Positions 27,976 through 38,316 of a DNA stretch of 64,000 bases are shown here, piece after piece. This DNA is from Kordiimonadales bacterium IMCC3096 (GTDB lineage Bacteria > Pseudomonadota > Alphaproteobacteria > Minwuiales > Minwuiaceae). The notes under the pieces are model-generated. The model was not told where the DNA came from. It made no database searches and saw only the letters and a list, made by a program, of their open reading frames with translations. Where the stretch lies: contig CP018227.1 of NCBI GenBank assembly GCA_016865035.1, forward strand, positions 3,191,501 to 3,255,500, read 5' to 3'. The translations under genes and the position numbers were made by a program. The first letter of the stretch is position 1, and every line of letters starts with the position of its first letter.

Positions 27976-30153
27976 ATGATGAACGCGGCCAATGCTGAAC
28001 TGATCGAACCGGAACAGGGAGTGCCGGAAACTTCTGCCATCGGCATGGACTCGCCTGACCGCTTCATCAACCGGGAACTGTCCTGGCTGCAGTTCAATTC
28101 CCGGGTGATGCGCGAATGTCAGAATCCGCGCTATCCGCTGCTGGAACGTGTGCGGTTCCTGTCGATCTCCGCCTCCAATCTGGACGAGTTCTTCATGGTA
28201 CGCGTCGCGGCGCTGTGGGGCATGACCCAGGCCGATGTGAAGACGGTGACCCCCGACGGACTGACGGTCGCGCAGCAGCTGGAGAAGATCGACGAACTTG
28301 CCAACTGGCTGGTGGTGGAACAGCAGAATTGCTGGCGTGCGCTGCAACTCGAGCTTCGGGAAGCCGGCATCGCCATCGTCGTGGCAGACGAACTGACGCC
28401 GGAGGAGAGGGGATGGCTCGACACCCACTTTCTGGAACAGATCCTGCCCGTGCTGACACCCCTGGCGATCGACCCGGCACATCCGTTCCCCTTCATCCCC
28501 AATCTTGGCCTCGCGATGATCGCGCAACTGGTGCGCGACGGGGACAAGGAACTGCTGAATGCGGTGGTGCCGATCCCGCACCATGTTTCGCGCTTCGTGC
28601 GTCTGCCGGGCAACGAACTCCGCTTCATCCAGGTCAGCCAGGTCATCGCGCTCTACATGGCGCGCCTGTTTCCGGGGTACAGCATCGTCAGTCGGGGGCA
28701 GTTCCGCTGCATCAGGGACTCGGATATCGAGCTGCAGGAGGAATCCGAGGATCTGGTACGCACGTTCGAGTCCGCGCTGCGCCGCCGCCGTCGCGGACAC
28801 ATCGTGCGCCTGCAGGTCTCCGCGGACCTGAACGACCGGCTGCGCCGTCTCGTGGTGACGGAAACGGATGCCCGGCCTGATGACGTGATCAACATCGACG
28901 GCATGCTGGCCCTGGCGGATATCCGCCGCGTCATCGTCGATGACAAGCCGGAGCTGTTGTTCAAGCCCTACAATGCGCGGTTCCCGGAGCGTATCCGCGA
29001 ACATGGCGGCGACTGCTTTGCCTCGATCCGCGGCAAGGACCTGATTGTCCACCATCCGTTCGAGAGCTTCGATGTGGTGGTGCAGTTCCTGCGCCAGGCC
29101 GCGGAAGATCCCAACGTCGTGGCGATCAAGCAGACGCTCTATCGCACCTCGGACAATTCTCCCATCGTGGAGGCGCTGATCGCGGCGGCGGAGGCGGGCA
29201 AGTCCGTGACCGCGCTGATCGAACTGAAGGCCCGCTTTGACGAGGCTGCCAATATCCGCTGGGCGCGCGACATGGAGCGGGCGGGTGTGCAGGTGGTCTA
29301 TGGCTTCATGGAGCTGAAGACCCACGCCAAGCTGTCGATGGTGGTGCGGAAGGAGAAGGAGGGCCTGCGCACCTATTCCCATTTCGGCACCGGCAACTAT
29401 CACCCGATCACAGCGAAGGTCTATACGGACCTGTCCTACTTCACCGATGAACCGGCGCTGGGCCGAGACATCTCAGCGATCTTCAACTACCTGACCGGCT
29501 ATGCGAAACCGGAGCGGCTGGAGGAACTGGCCTATTCCCCGCACACCCTGCGCCAGCGCGTGATGCAGGGGATCGAGGCGGAGATCGCCCACGCGGAGGC
29601 GGGCCGCCCCGCGACGATCTGGGCCAAGATGAACTCGGTTGTGGACCCGGACGTCATCGACGGGCTGTACCGCGCCAGCCAGGCGGGGGTAGAGATCGAA
29701 CTGATCATCCGGGGCATCTGCTGTCTGCGCCCCGGTGTGCCCGGCCTGTCGGAGAATATCCGTGTGCGCAGCATCATCGGTCGCTTCCTGGAACACAGCC
29801 GTATCGTTGTCTTCGGCAATGGGGAGCCGCTGCCCGGTCGCAACGCGCAGGTCTACATCAGCTCCGCCGACTGGATGCCGCGCAATCTGGACCGGCGGAT
29901 CGAGAGTCTGGTGCCGCTGAAGAACGATACCGTGCATGCCCAGGTACTGGACCAGATCATGCTGGCCAACCTGAAGGATGACCTGCAGAGCTGGATCATG
30001 CAGCCGGATGGCACCTATGTCCGCGACAAGGTGGTCGGTGACGGGTTCAGCGCACATGAGTATTTCATGACCAATCCAAGTCTTTCCGGTCGGGGAAAGG
30101 CGCTGGAAGAAGGAGTCCGTCCGATCTCTCTCACCCTGGATGATGACGACTGA
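27976..30153 (+). CDS. ppk: Polyphosphate kinase 1
   Basis: A 725-residue PPK1 that reversibly builds inorganic polyphosphate from ATP. Domain order is the family's: N-terminal [16 protein letters not shown], head domain with [11 protein letters not shown], then two catalytic phospholipase-D-like domains. The autophosphorylated His is in THAKL, the [21 protein letters not shown] block follows, and the second conserved His is in [13 protein letters not shown]. The start could be either of the adjacent ATGs at 27976 or 27979; AAGGAAG lies upstream. Only 2 bases separate it from the exopolyphosphatase gene, so synthesis and breakdown are co-expressed. Confidence 0.97.
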   Translation: MMNAANAELIEPEQGVPETSAIGMDSPDRFINRELSWLQFNSRVMRECQNPRYPLLERVRFLSISASNLDEFFMVRVAALWGMTQADVKTVTPDGLTVAQQLEKIDELANWLVVEQQNCWRALQLELREAGIAIVVADELTPEERGWLDTHFLEQILPVLTPLAIDPAHPFPFIPNLGLAMIAQLVRDGDKELLNAVVPIPHHVSRFVRLPGNELRFIQVSQVIALYMARLFPGYSIVSRGQFRCIRDSDIELQEESEDLVRTFESALRRRRRGHIVRLQVSADLNDRLRRLVVTETDARPDDVINIDGMLALADIRRVIVDDKPELLFKPYNARFPERIREHGGDCFASIRGKDLIVHHPFESFDVVVQFLRQAAEDPNVVAIKQTLYRTSDNSPIVEALIAAAEAGKSVTALIELKARFDEAANIRWARDMERAGVQVVYGFMELKTHAKLSMVVRKEKEGLRTYSHFGTGNYHPITAKVYTDLSYFTDEPALGRDISAIFNYLTGYAKPERLEELAYSPHTLRQRVMQGIEAEIAHAEAGRPATIWAKMNSVVDPDVIDGLYRASQAGVEIELIIRGICCLRPGVPGLSENIRVRSIIGRFLEHSRIVVFGNGEPLPGRNAQVYISSADWMPRNLDRRIESLVPLKNDTVHAQVLDQIMLANLKDDLQSWIMQPDGTYVRDKVVGDGFSAHEYFMTNPSLSGRGKALEEGVRPISLTLDDDD

Positions 30154-30155
30154 CA

Positions 30156-31649
30156 ATGCCTGATTCGGTTGCCGCTGTCGGAACGGCAGAACGTGTTGCT
30201 GTGATTGATGTCGGCTCCAACTCGGTCCGGCTGGTGATCTTTGGCGACAGCGCCCGCGCACCGCTGAACATGCTGAACGAAAAGGCCTTCTGCGCCCTGG
30301 GCAAGGGGTTGCCGGAGACCGGGCATCTCAGCCCGGAAGGGGTGCGGAATGCCATCGCGACCCTGAAACGCTTTGCCTGGATGATGCGGGTCACCGGTGT
30401 GGACCGCACCGTTGCCTTCGCCACCTCCGCGGTCCGCGATGCCGTGGACGGGCCGGAATTCGTGGAACGGGTGCGCACCGAATGCGGCATCTCGCTGGAG
30501 GTGCTGTCAGGGCAGGGGGAGTCCCGCCTGGCGGCGTTCGGCGTCCTGTTCGGCCTGCCGGAAGCCGAGGGGATCGTAGGCGATCTGGGCGGCAGCAGTC
30601 TCGAACTGGCCCCCGTCGGCAATGGCGGCGCAGAGGCCGGCTTGACCTTGCCCGTCGGTCCCCTGCGGTTCGATGACGGCGATGCGGAATCCGGCGCGAT
30701 CCGAAAGGCCGTGCGACAGGAACTGCGCAAGGTCGAGTGGCTGGACAGCATGACGGGGCGTGACTTCTATGTCGTCGGGGGCACCTGGCGCGCGCTGGCG
30801 AAGCTGGATATCCAGCGGCGCGATTATCCGCTGCATATCGTGCAGGGGTACGAGATGCCGCTGGATCGCGCCCAGTCCCTGGTCGATCTGATCAGCCAGC
30901 AGTCGCCCGCGTCCCTGACGGATACCGAGACGGTCTCGAAGCGGCGCTTGCAGGTCCTGCCGCTGGCCTGTTCCGTGCTGGGTGCCGTGCTGGAACGCCT
31001 GCAGCCAAGGCGTCTCGTCTTCTCCGCACATGGGGTCAGGGAAGGCGCCTATCTCGAAACGCTCTCGGATGCGGACCGGCGCATTGATCCCCTGCTGGCC
31101 GCAGCGGAGGCCATGGCAGCGCAGGAGACGCGTTTCGGCGCCTCGATCGGGCATGAGATCTTCGCCTGGTGCAATCCGCTGTTCGAGGGTGAATCGGAAG
31201 TCGAGGTCCGTCTGCGGAGGGTGGCCTGCGTCCTGTCCGACATCGGCTGGCGCATGCATCCGGACTACCGCGCGACCCATGCGTTCAGGCGCGTGCTGCG
31301 GGCACCGCTGCTGGGCGTTGACCATACACAGCGGGCATTCATCGCCACCACCGTCCTGCGGCGCTATTCCCACAAGGCCAGTGGCGACGCGGTGATGGAG
31401 ATGCAGGCGCTGCTGTCGAACGACATGATCCGGCAGGCGAGCCGGATCGGAGCTGCGATGCGACTGGCGCAGACACTTGGCTGTGGCGCGCCGTCCGCCC
31501 TGACGGGCGCCACGATCGCGCGGGATGGAGACATGATAAGCCTGTCGGTGCCGGAGAAGCTGCGCGACCTGATCGGTGAGACCGTGGAGAGCCGCCTGAA
31601 GCGGCTGGCAGACAGTTTCGAGTGTTCAAGCCGGATCGTCAGCGTCTGA
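30156..31649 (+). CDS. ppx: Exopolyphosphatase / pppGpp phosphohydrolase (Ppx/GppA)
   Basis: A 497-residue Ppx/GppA phosphatase. The first part has the actin-fold ATPase motifs VAVIDVGSNSVRLVIF and VGDLGGSSLEL, with the catalytic Glu region ECGISLEVLSGQGESRLA between them. The C-terminal half is an HD-like helical extension as in the long Ppx proteins. It should release phosphate from polyphosphate ends and perhaps from pppGpp. It starts 2 bases after ppk, the common alphaproteobacterial ppk-ppx operon. Confidence 0.94.
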   Translation: MPDSVAAVGTAERVAVIDVGSNSVRLVIFGDSARAPLNMLNEKAFCALGKGLPETGHLSPEGVRNAIATLKRFAWMMRVTGVDRTVAFATSAVRDAVDGPEFVERVRTECGISLEVLSGQGESRLAAFGVLFGLPEAEGIVGDLGGSSLELAPVGNGGAEAGLTLPVGPLRFDDGDAESGAIRKAVRQELRKVEWLDSMTGRDFYVVGGTWRALAKLDIQRRDYPLHIVQGYEMPLDRAQSLVDLISQQSPASLTDTETVSKRRLQVLPLACSVLGAVLERLQPRRLVFSAHGVREGAYLETLSDADRRIDPLLAAAEAMAAQETRFGASIGHEIFAWCNPLFEGESEVEVRLRRVACVLSDIGWRMHPDYRATHAFRRVLRAPLLGVDHTQRAFIATTVLRRYSHKASGDAVMEMQALLSNDMIRQASRIGAAMRLAQTLGCGAPSALTGATIARDGDMISLSVPEKLRDLIGETVESRLKRLADSFECSSRIVSV

Positions 31650-31661
31650 GGGGGCAGGCAC

Positions 31662-32417
31662 CTACCAGATCGGCATGGCCGCAATGGCGGAGACCGCGCA
31701 CAGCCCAAGTGCCGCGCGCCGGAAAAGGCTCTCCGACGCAAGCGGGAACAGGCGCGAGCCGATGATCAGGCCGAGGCCATAGGCGGGACCGAGCACCAGC
31801 ACCAGCAGCAGTTGCTCCATGCCGATGAGTCCGTAGGCGAGGAACGTCAGGCCGCCGACCACCATCGTCACCGCGAACAGGGCGGTGACATTGTGCCTCA
31901 CGGCACGGGCGTCGCCTTCGCCACCCACCCAGAACAGGATCACCGGCGGCCCGTAGAAGCCGGCTATCCCCCCGGCGAGGCCGGACATCAGGCCGACACC
32001 TACCACCCCGGTGGTCGGAACCGGCTTTGTCCGCCGCCATCCGGCGGCCATGGCCAGCACGGCAACCAGCACCATCAGCGCAATGATCCAGCGCAGCAGG
32101 TCTATGGGGGCATGCGCCAGAATCCAGGTGCCACAGGGGGTGGCGATGGCGATGCCGATGATGATGGGCACCATCTCCCGCCAGTTGCAGCTTCGGACGC
32201 CCTGCAGGGTAAGGGGGAAGCCGAAGGTGGCGTTGATCATCCACAGCACCACGACGGCGATCTTCGGATCCAGCAGTGCACTGGACAGGGGTACGAAGAC
32301 CAGCGCAGCGCCAAAGCCGCTGAAGCCGCGGGTCATCCCGGCCAGCGCCATGGCAAGCGCCAGCAGCAGGGTCTCGAATGTCATCAGGGCGACGATGCCG
32401 TCGCCGATGACGTTCAT
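31662..32417 (-). CDS. TSUP family (TauE/SafE) membrane permease
   Basis: A 251-residue membrane protein with about eight hydrophobic segments in two repeats, each beginning with a Gly/Phe-rich helix (GMTRGFSGFGAALVFVPL and GLMSGLAGGIAGFYGPPVILFW), the hallmark of the TSUP/DUF81 family that exports sulfite, sulfoacetate or other small organosulfur anions. Its ATG overlaps the rnd stop as ATGA, so translation is coupled to rnd. The substrate is unknown, and nothing in RNase D suggests a shared role. Confidence 0.88.
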   Translation of the reverse strand: MNVIGDGIVALMTFETLLLALAMALAGMTRGFSGFGAALVFVPLSSALLDPKIAVVVLWMINATFGFPLTLQGVRSCNWREMVPIIIGIAIATPCGTWILAHAPIDLLRWIIALMVLVAVLAMAAGWRRTKPVPTTGVVGVGLMSGLAGGIAGFYGPPVILFWVGGEGDARAVRHNVTALFAVTMVVGGLTFLAYGLIGMEQLLLVLVLGPAYGLGLIIGSRLFPLASESLFRRAALGLCAVSAIAAMPIW

Positions 32418-33577
32418 TGCGTGGTGTCGAGCGGAATCTCCACGACTTCCTGCCCCCGGATGGCAAGGCCGAGACTTCCGGCCTTCAGCCGCAGCGCATC
32501 ATTGCCGAAGACTTCCCGCCGCCAGCCTTTCAGGGCAGGAATGTCCGCCGCGTCATCCGCTGCCAGTTTCTCGATATCCGGTCCCGGACAGACCAGTTTC
32601 TGTGCGACCCCATGGGCGGCACACTTGCGTTTCAGCAGTACCTTCAGCAGCTCGATCACCGGCAGCAGCGCAGGTGCCGGGGGCTCCGGGCGCTCGACCC
32701 TCGGCCAGGAGTCCTTTGGCTGGTCCAGCGCGGTCTTCACCGCCTCCATCAGTCCGGCACCGAATGGCCCGTCGGCAATCTTGCGGTTCAGGCTGCGGAT
32801 CGCAGCCAGCTTCTCCCGGTTCTCCGGCGGGTCGGACGCGATCTCCAGCAGTGCCTCGTCCCGGATAACGCGGTTGCGGGGCAGGTCACGGCGCTGTGCC
32901 TCCCGTTCCCGCCAGGCCGCGAGTTCCCGCAGCACTGCCAGGAACCTGGGCTTGTTGGTGCGGGCCTTTAACCGCTTCCAGGCGTCTTCCGGCTCGACCG
33001 AATAGATGGCGAGATCCGCCAGTGTCGCCATCTCGCCGCTGACCCAGGAGGCGCGGCCAGTACGTTCCAGATCCTCCAGCATGCGGTCGTAGACGGTGCG
33101 CAGATGGGTGACATCGGACAGCGCGTAGGACAGTTGCTTCTCGCTCAGCGGGCGGCGCGACCAGTCGGTGAAGCGGCTGGTCTTGTCGATGCTCTGGCCC
33201 GCCAGCTTGCGCACCAGCGCGTCGTAGGCGATCTGCTCCCCGAAGCCCATGACCATCGCCGCAACCTGGGTGTCGAACAGCGGGGTCGGTACCGTGCCGG
33301 TCAGGTTGACGAATATCTCGATATCCTGGCGCGCGGCATGGAAGACCTTGACGATGGTCTCATCGGCCAGCAGTGCCAGCAGCGGCTGAAGGTCGAGATC
33401 CTTCGCCAGCGGATCGATGATCGCGCCCTCGTCGGCCGGTCCGGCCAGCTGGACCAGGCAGAGCTTCGGATAGTAGGTGTTTTCCCGAAGGAACTCGGTA
33501 TCGATGGCGACATACGACTGCCCGGAGAGCCCGTCGACATAGCGCTGAAGTGATTCTGTGTCGGTAATGATCTGCAT
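32414..33577 (-). CDS. rnd: Ribonuclease D
   Basis: A 387-residue 3'-5' exoribonuclease for tRNA and stable-RNA 3' maturation. The DEDDy catalytic residues are visible: Asp and Glu in VAIDTEFLREN, Asp in FHAARQDIEIF, and Tyr/Asp in LSYALSDVTHL. One or two HRDC domains follow from about residue 205 (NRVIRDEALLEIA) to the C-terminus. ATG at 33575-33577. It overlaps the TSUP permease gene by four bases and is divergent from aspS, 150 bases away. Confidence 0.95.
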   Translation of the reverse strand: MQIITDTESLQRYVDGLSGQSYVAIDTEFLRENTYYPKLCLVQLAGPADEGAIIDPLAKDLDLQPLLALLADETIVKVFHAARQDIEIFVNLTGTVPTPLFDTQVAAMVMGFGEQIAYDALVRKLAGQSIDKTSRFTDWSRRPLSEKQLSYALSDVTHLRTVYDRMLEDLERTGRASWVSGEMATLADLAIYSVEPEDAWKRLKARTNKPRFLAVLRELAAWREREAQRRDLPRNRVIRDEALLEIASDPPENREKLAAIRSLNRKIADGPFGAGLMEAVKTALDQPKDSWPRVERPEPPAPALLPVIELLKVLLKRKCAAHGVAQKLVCPGPDIEKLAADDAADIPALKGWRREVFGNDALRLKAGSLGLAIRGQEVVEIPLDTTQ

Positions 33578-33727
33578 GGCGGTGGCTTATAGCAGATCAG
33601 CCGCGCTCGCCAGCAGGAACGCGCGCGCGGGCGCATGAACTGGCGGATCAACCTTGACAAGCGGGGCCATAGGGGCTTCGTTCCGGCGCGCCTTCTCCGA
33701 TCCGTTCCAACAGATGGTTTTCCGCTG

Positions 33728-35521
33728 ATGCACGCCTTTCGATCCCATACCTGTGGTGCCCTGCGCCGCGCCGACGTGAACACACCTGTCCGCCTGTCGG
33801 GCTGGATTCACCGCAAGCGTGACCATGGCAATCTGCTGTTCGTCGATCTGCGCGACCATTACGGCCTGACGCAGTGCGTGGTCGAGGCGGATGAGCCGGG
33901 CTTCGCGGAGGTCGATCAGGCGCGTGCGGAAAGCGTGATCACGGTGACGGGCCGCGTCGTGCCGCGCGATGCGGAGGCGGTGAACCCGGACCTGCCCACG
34001 GGCGAGGTCGAGGTCCGTATCGAGAGCGTCGAGGTGCAGAGCAGCACCGGTGACCTGCCGATGCCGGTGTTCGGCGATCAGGAGTACCCGGAAGACATCC
34101 GCCTCAAGTACCGCTTCCTCGACCTGCGCAGGGAGCGCATGCACCGCAACATCACCATGCGTTCGAAGATCATCTCGGCCATTCGCCGGCGGATGAACGA
34201 GGCCGGTTTCATGGAGTTCCAGACGCCGATCCTGACCGCCTCCAGCCCCGAAGGCGCGCGGGACTTCCTGGTACCCAGCCGCGTGCATCCGGGGCAGTTC
34301 TATGCCCTGCCGCAGGCGCCGCAGCAGTTCAAGCAGTTGCTGATGATCTCCGGTTTCGACCGCTATTTCCAGATCGCCCCCTGCTTCCGCGACGAGGATG
34401 CGCGCGCTGACCGTAGCCCGGGCGAGTTCTATCAGCTGGACGTGGAGATGAGCTTCGTCACGCAGGAGGATGTGTTCCAGGCCATCGAACCGGTGCTGGC
34501 GGGCACGTTCGAGGAATTCTCCGACTGGCCGGTGGTCGACAAGCCGTTCCCGCGCATTCCGTTCCGGGAGGCGATGCTGCGCTATGGCACCGACAAGCCC
34601 GATCTGCGCATCGCCGAGAGCATGGACATTCATGACGTGACGGAAGACTTCCGTGGCGGCGGTTTCGGGATCTTCGCCCGTTCCATCGAGAAGGGCGCGG
34701 TTGTGCGGGCCATTCCGGCGCCCGGTGCGGGTGGGCGTGCGCGCTCCTTCTTCGACGGCATGAACGACTGGGCCCGTCGTGAAGGTGCGGCAGGCCTTGG
34801 CTACATCATCTTCGGCGAGGAAGGCCCCAAGGGACCGATCGCCAACAATCTGGACGCCGCGCGGGTGGAGTCGATCCGTGCCGCGTGTGGCCTGAATGCA
34901 GGCGACGCCGTGTTCTTCGCCTGTGACCAGGCTGCCGGTGCCGCCAACCTGGCCGGCAAGGCCCGCGTGAAGCTGGCGGACCAGCTGGAACTGATCACAC
35001 GCAACCAGTACCGGTTCTGCTGGATCGTCGACTTCCCGCACTTCGAATGGAACGAGGACGAGAAGAAGATCGACTTCTCCCACAATCCCTTCTCCATGCC
35101 CCAGGGCGGGATGGAGGCGCTGGAGAGCATGGATCCGCTCGACATCCTGGCCTATCAGTACGACATCGTCTGCAACGGCATCGAGCTGTCATCCGGTGCC
35201 ATCCGGAACCATCGCCCGGACATCATGCTGAAGGCGTTCGAGGTTGCGGGCTATGCGGCGGAGGAAGTGGAAACCCAGTTCGCGGGCATGCTCAACGCGC
35301 TGCGCTATGGCGCGCCGCCCCATGGTGGTATCGCGCCGGGCATCGACCGTATCGTCATGCTGATCCTGGACGAGCCGAACCTGCGCGAGATCGTGGCTTT
35401 CCCGATGAACCAGCAGGCACAGGACCTGCTGATGGGCGCCCCGGCCCCGGCCGATCCGAAGCAGCTGCGCGAACTGCACATCCGCACCGTGCTGCCGAAG
35501 ACGGACAAGAAGGACGGCTGA
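33728..35521 (+). CDS. aspS: Aspartyl-tRNA synthetase
   Basis: A 597-residue class II synthetase. The N-terminal OB-fold anticodon-binding domain ([26 protein letters not shown]), motif 1, motif 2 ([24 protein letters not shown]), the bacterial GAD insertion domain and motif 3 ([12 protein letters not shown]) are all present. The open frame extends upstream, but ATG at 33728 starts the conserved protein ([13 protein letters not shown]). It charges tRNA-Asp; the gluQ gene at 58793 modifies the same tRNA. Whether it also charges tRNA-Asn is not decided from this sequence. Confidence 0.96.
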   Translation: MHAFRSHTCGALRRADVNTPVRLSGWIHRKRDHGNLLFVDLRDHYGLTQCVVEADEPGFAEVDQARAESVITVTGRVVPRDAEAVNPDLPTGEVEVRIESVEVQSSTGDLPMPVFGDQEYPEDIRLKYRFLDLRRERMHRNITMRSKIISAIRRRMNEAGFMEFQTPILTASSPEGARDFLVPSRVHPGQFYALPQAPQQFKQLLMISGFDRYFQIAPCFRDEDARADRSPGEFYQLDVEMSFVTQEDVFQAIEPVLAGTFEEFSDWPVVDKPFPRIPFREAMLRYGTDKPDLRIAESMDIHDVTEDFRGGGFGIFARSIEKGAVVRAIPAPGAGGRARSFFDGMNDWARREGAAGLGYIIFGEEGPKGPIANNLDAARVESIRAACGLNAGDAVFFACDQAAGAANLAGKARVKLADQLELITRNQYRFCWIVDFPHFEWNEDEKKIDFSHNPFSMPQGGMEALESMDPLDILAYQYDIVCNGIELSSGAIRNHRPDIMLKAFEVAGYAAEEVETQFAGMLNALRYGAPPHGGIAPGIDRIVMLILDEPNLREIVAFPMNQQAQDLLMGAPAPADPKQLRELHIRTVLPKTDKKDG

Positions 35522-35527
35522 GACCGG

Positions 35528-35827
35528 TCAGAGGTGCCTGCGGAAATCCATGCGCTGATGCAGGATCCGCAGGACTATCGCGTCACCATTCTCACGTCGG
35601 TTGAAGAACACGACATGAGAACCTGACCGGACCGAGAGCAGGCCGGGTCTGATTTCGCTCGCGTCGCGATCATTGGCTTCAGACAGGCACAGTTTCTCGA
35701 AGGTTGCGTCGATGCGCGAGAGGTAGGAAATGACCTGCTCCGTGCCCCAGCGCTCCAGCGTGTACGCACCTATGGAATCAAGATCATCCTGAGCCTGGGC
35801 TGTGAGGATGAATCGAGCATTCTTCAA
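35528..35827 (-). CDS. ParE/RelE-family toxin
   Basis: A 99-residue toxin of the ParE branch: ILTAQAQDDLDSIGAYTLERWG in the N-terminal helices, and a C-terminal strand block SVRSGSHVVFFNRRENGDAIVLRILHQRMD. ParE proteins typically poison DNA gyrase, while related RelE proteins cut mRNA; the motif set favours ParE. The start ATG overlaps the stop of the antitoxin gene as ATGA. It converges on aspS, whose stop lies 6 bases from this gene's stop. Confidence 0.9.
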   Translation of the reverse strand: MKNARFILTAQAQDDLDSIGAYTLERWGTEQVISYLSRIDATFEKLCLSEANDRDASEIRPGLLSVRSGSHVVFFNRRENGDAIVLRILHQRMDFRRHL

Positions 35828-36072
35828 CGCTTCACGCCAAGGCGTTCAAGCGTGTCGTCAAGGCTGTAGGCTGCGAATTCGCCCCGTTCGGCCTGTTCCC
35901 AGCCGATGTCGATGGCTTCGCGTAGGCGGGCAAGCCTCGCTTCCTCGCTCATCTCCGCCTCGATCTGGCGGCGCAAGGCTTCGCGCACCACTTCGGAGGC
36001 ATTGTTATACAGTCCGCTTGCCACCTTCTCGCGCACATAGTCATTCAGCCGGTCGGTCAGTGAAACGTGCAT
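35824..36072 (-). CDS. ParD-type ribbon-helix-helix antitoxin
   Basis: An 82-residue antitoxin. The first 40 residues form a ribbon-helix-helix DNA-binding domain (MHVSLTDRLNDYVREKVASG, then NNASEVVREALRRQIE) and the acidic C-terminal part would wrap the toxin. ATG at 36070-36072 has GAGGAG 7 bases upstream; the longer open frame is not similar to the family. It is transcribed first and coupled to the toxin by a 4-base overlap. A dyad within its promoter suggests autorepression. Confidence 0.9.
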   Translation of the reverse strand: MHVSLTDRLNDYVREKVASGLYNNASEVVREALRRQIEAEMSEEARLARLREAIDIGWEQAERGEFAAYSLDDTLERLGVKR

Positions 36073-36097
36073 GGGATGCTCCTCTGCTTCGGGCTTG

Positions 36098-36126
36098 ATT
36101 GTACAGGCATTGACAATCCTTGTCTG
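36098..36126 (-). promoter_or_regulatory. Promoter and operator of the ParDE pair
   Basis: Read on the minus strand, CAGACA (36121-36126) and TACAAT (36098-36103) make a plausible -35/-10 pair with a 17-base spacer, 25 bases before the antitoxin start. The dyad GACAATCCTTGTC (36112-36124, 5-base arms) overlaps the -35 element and spacer, where a ribbon-helix-helix repressor would block RNA polymerase. By-eye assignment. Confidence 0.5.
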
Positions 36127-36194
36127 CACTTCGCGCGCGTCGGGCCTGCGTTCCGGGCAGGTGCCGTGCGGCAATTTCATGTATGCTCCGGCGC

Positions 36195-37412
36195 ATGACT
36201 GACTTTGCCGCATCACCGCAGAATGCCGGATATTTCACCCGTGACCGGGTGGGATTCCTGTTCCTGAACGTGGGTCACTTCTTCGACCACATGTTCATGC
36301 TGATCTTCGCCACGGTGGCCGTCGCGCTGGCCGGACAGGACGGCATGTCCTACCGCGAACTGCTGGAACTGCTGACACCGGCGCTGGTCATGTTCGGTGT
36401 CGGCTCCCTGCCTGCAGGCTGGCTCGCCGACCGCTGGTCGCGTGAAGGCATGATCGCGGTGTTCTTCATTGGCATCGGCGGCTCCTCCATAGCGACCGGC
36501 TTCGCCAACGAGAACTGGCAGATCATGGTCGGGCTGGGCGCCATCGGGACCTTCGCCGCCATCTATCACCCGGTCGGCATCGCCATGGTGGTCGAGGGGC
36601 AGGAGAAGGTCGGACGCGCCCTGGGCATCAATGGTGTCTGGGGCAACATGGGGCTGGCCGGGGCACCGCTGCTGACCGGCTGGCTGATCGCGATCTCGAG
36701 CTGGCGTGCGGCCTTCATCGTGCCTGGCATCGTGGCCATTCTTGTCGGGCTGGCCTACATCGCATTCTGCCGGCAGGGACGGGGGGTGGTCCGCGCGGCC
36801 AAGCGGACCGTTCCCGATCCCGGCGACCATGATCTGACCCGCACGGTGCTGATCCGCGTCGCGCTGTCCCTGGCCCTGACGATTCTCTTCGGTGGCCTGA
36901 TCTTCCATGCTTCCGCGGTCGTGCTGCCGAAACTGTTCTCGGAGCGTCTGGCCGACGTCACCAGCGACATTGGTGCGGTGGGGACCTATGCCGCCATCGT
37001 GCTGGCCATCGCCTCCTTCGCGCAGATTGTCGTCGGGCACCTGCTGGACCGGTTCCCGGCGCGGCGCATCCTGTTCCTGATCGCCCTGTTCCAGATACCG
37101 GCGCTGGCACTGGTGGCCTCGATCTCCGGCATTCCCATCGTGCTGGCCTCGGTGCTGATGATGGCGCTGATCTTCGGCGAGATTCCGATCCATGACACCA
37201 TCGTCACCCGCTATACCCGCGCCGCCTGGCGTGGTCGCGTGTTCGCGGTGAAGTTCGTGCTGGCCCTGCTTGTGGCTGCCGTGGTGCCGCGGCTGATCGG
37301 GTCCCTGCACGACAATTACGGGCTGGACGTGCTGTTCTTCGTGCTCGCCGCCGCCGCCGGCGGGGTCGCCCTCTCGGCGCTGATCCTGCCACTTGCCCGC
37401 AAGGCCGCCTGA
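36195..37412 (+). CDS. MFS transporter
   Basis: A 405-residue major facilitator with about twelve hydrophobic segments. The second-helix loop reads GWLADRWSREG, in place of the canonical MFS motif, and AIYHPVGIAMVVEG is a conserved block in fosmidomycin-resistance-like and related MFS branches. The start ATG at 36195 is the first Met before MTDFAASPQNAGYF; no strong ribosome binding site is seen. Substrate unknown. It stands alone between the toxin-antitoxin pair and the peroxiredoxin. Confidence 0.86.
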   Translation: MTDFAASPQNAGYFTRDRVGFLFLNVGHFFDHMFMLIFATVAVALAGQDGMSYRELLELLTPALVMFGVGSLPAGWLADRWSREGMIAVFFIGIGGSSIATGFANENWQIMVGLGAIGTFAAIYHPVGIAMVVEGQEKVGRALGINGVWGNMGLAGAPLLTGWLIAISSWRAAFIVPGIVAILVGLAYIAFCRQGRGVVRAAKRTVPDPGDHDLTRTVLIRVALSLALTILFGGLIFHASAVVLPKLFSERLADVTSDIGAVGTYAAIVLAIASFAQIVVGHLLDRFPARRILFLIALFQIPALALVASISGIPIVLASVLMMALIFGEIPIHDTIVTRYTRAAWRGRVFAVKFVLALLVAAVVPRLIGSLHDNYGLDVLFFVLAAAAGGVALSALILPLARKAA

Positions 37413-37580
37413 CACCGCTTCTGCCGGAGTTTCCAGGCTGTGAAGCCCGGGGAATTCGGCACCACGAATTTTTCTTTAAAATAATTCCAAAGAGCATTGA
37501 TTGCCGAGCCAAAGGCATTATCTCCATGGCACCGGGGCGGCCATGTCGCCCCACACAGATCCGAATGCAGGAGAATTTCG

Positions 37581-38114
37581 ATGCGCGTACCAAGTGTTAC
37601 CTTCAAGACCCGTGTCCGTGACGAAGCCGTCGGTGGTCCGAATCCGTTCCGCTGGCAGGACCGCACCAGTGACGAGATCTTCAATGGCCGTCGTGTCGTT
37701 GTCTTCGCGCTGCCGGGTGCCTTCACGCCGACCTGCAGCTCGACCCACCTGCCGGGCTACGAGGCCAATTTCGAGGCGCTGAAGGCCGAGGGTGTGGATG
37801 AGGTGATCTGCCTGTCCGTGAACGATGCGTTCGTCATGTTCCAGTGGGGCAAGAACCTGGGTGCGAAGAATGTCACCCTGCTGCCCGACGGCAATGCGGA
37901 GTTCACCGACAAGATGGGCATGCTGGTGGACAAGGGGAACCTCGGCTTCGGTGCCCGGTCGTGGCGCTATTCGATGCTGGTCGAGGACGGTGAGATCGTC
38001 GAGCAGTTCGTCGAACCCGGCAAGAGCGACCTCTGCGAGACCGACCCGTTCGAGGTCTCCGATGCCGAGACCATGCTGGCCGCCATCAAGGCCCGCAATT
38101 CCAAGGCGGCCTGA
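37581..38114 (+). CDS. Peroxiredoxin, Prx5-like
   Basis: A 177-residue thiol peroxidase of the Prx5 group. The active site reads [19 protein letters not shown] with the peroxidatic Cys, and [18 protein letters not shown] near the C-terminus has another Cys that may act in resolution. [14 protein letters not shown] and [12 protein letters not shown] are typical. ATG at 37581 with AGGAG upstream. The preceding gap (37413-37580) turns AT-rich at about 37465-37500 and probably holds the promoter. A hairpin terminator follows, so it appears monocistronic. Reduces hydrogen peroxide and organic hydroperoxides. Confidence 0.92.
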   Translation: MRVPSVTFKTRVRDEAVGGPNPFRWQDRTSDEIFNGRRVVVFALPGAFTPTCSSTHLPGYEANFEALKAEGVDEVICLSVNDAFVMFQWGKNLGAKNVTLLPDGNAEFTDKMGMLVDKGNLGFGARSWRYSMLVEDGEIVEQFVEPGKSDLCETDPFEVSDAETMLAAIKARNSKAA

Positions 38115-38144
38115 CACCGCCGTATCATTCCCGACTGAAGGTGA

Positions 38145-38178
38145 GGCCCTTCGCTGCAGACCGCAGCGGAGGGCCTTT
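38145..38178 (+). terminator. Hairpin terminator after the peroxiredoxin gene
   Basis: GGCCCTTCGCTGC (38145-38157) pairs with GCAGCGGAGGGCC (38163-38175) over 13 bases with one T-G pair, a five-base loop, and a short TTT run after the stem. It begins 30 bases after the stop codon. Confidence 0.85.
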
Positions 38179-38316
38179 CCGTTTCATCCCCGAAGGAATG
38201 CGCTATCCTGCTGGCCAGTGGGCGAAACGGAGCAGGCTGACAGTGCAGACAGAAGCCGGAACGCGCTGAAGCCTTTCGGTGTACGGCCTGAGAATTCCTG
38301 GGGAGGGACCGTGTCG

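Noticed and set aside
37413-37580. A small gene or regulatory RNA in the gap before the peroxiredoxin
   Set aside because: The gap contains an AT-rich stretch that fits a promoter, and no frame or stable fold stands out.
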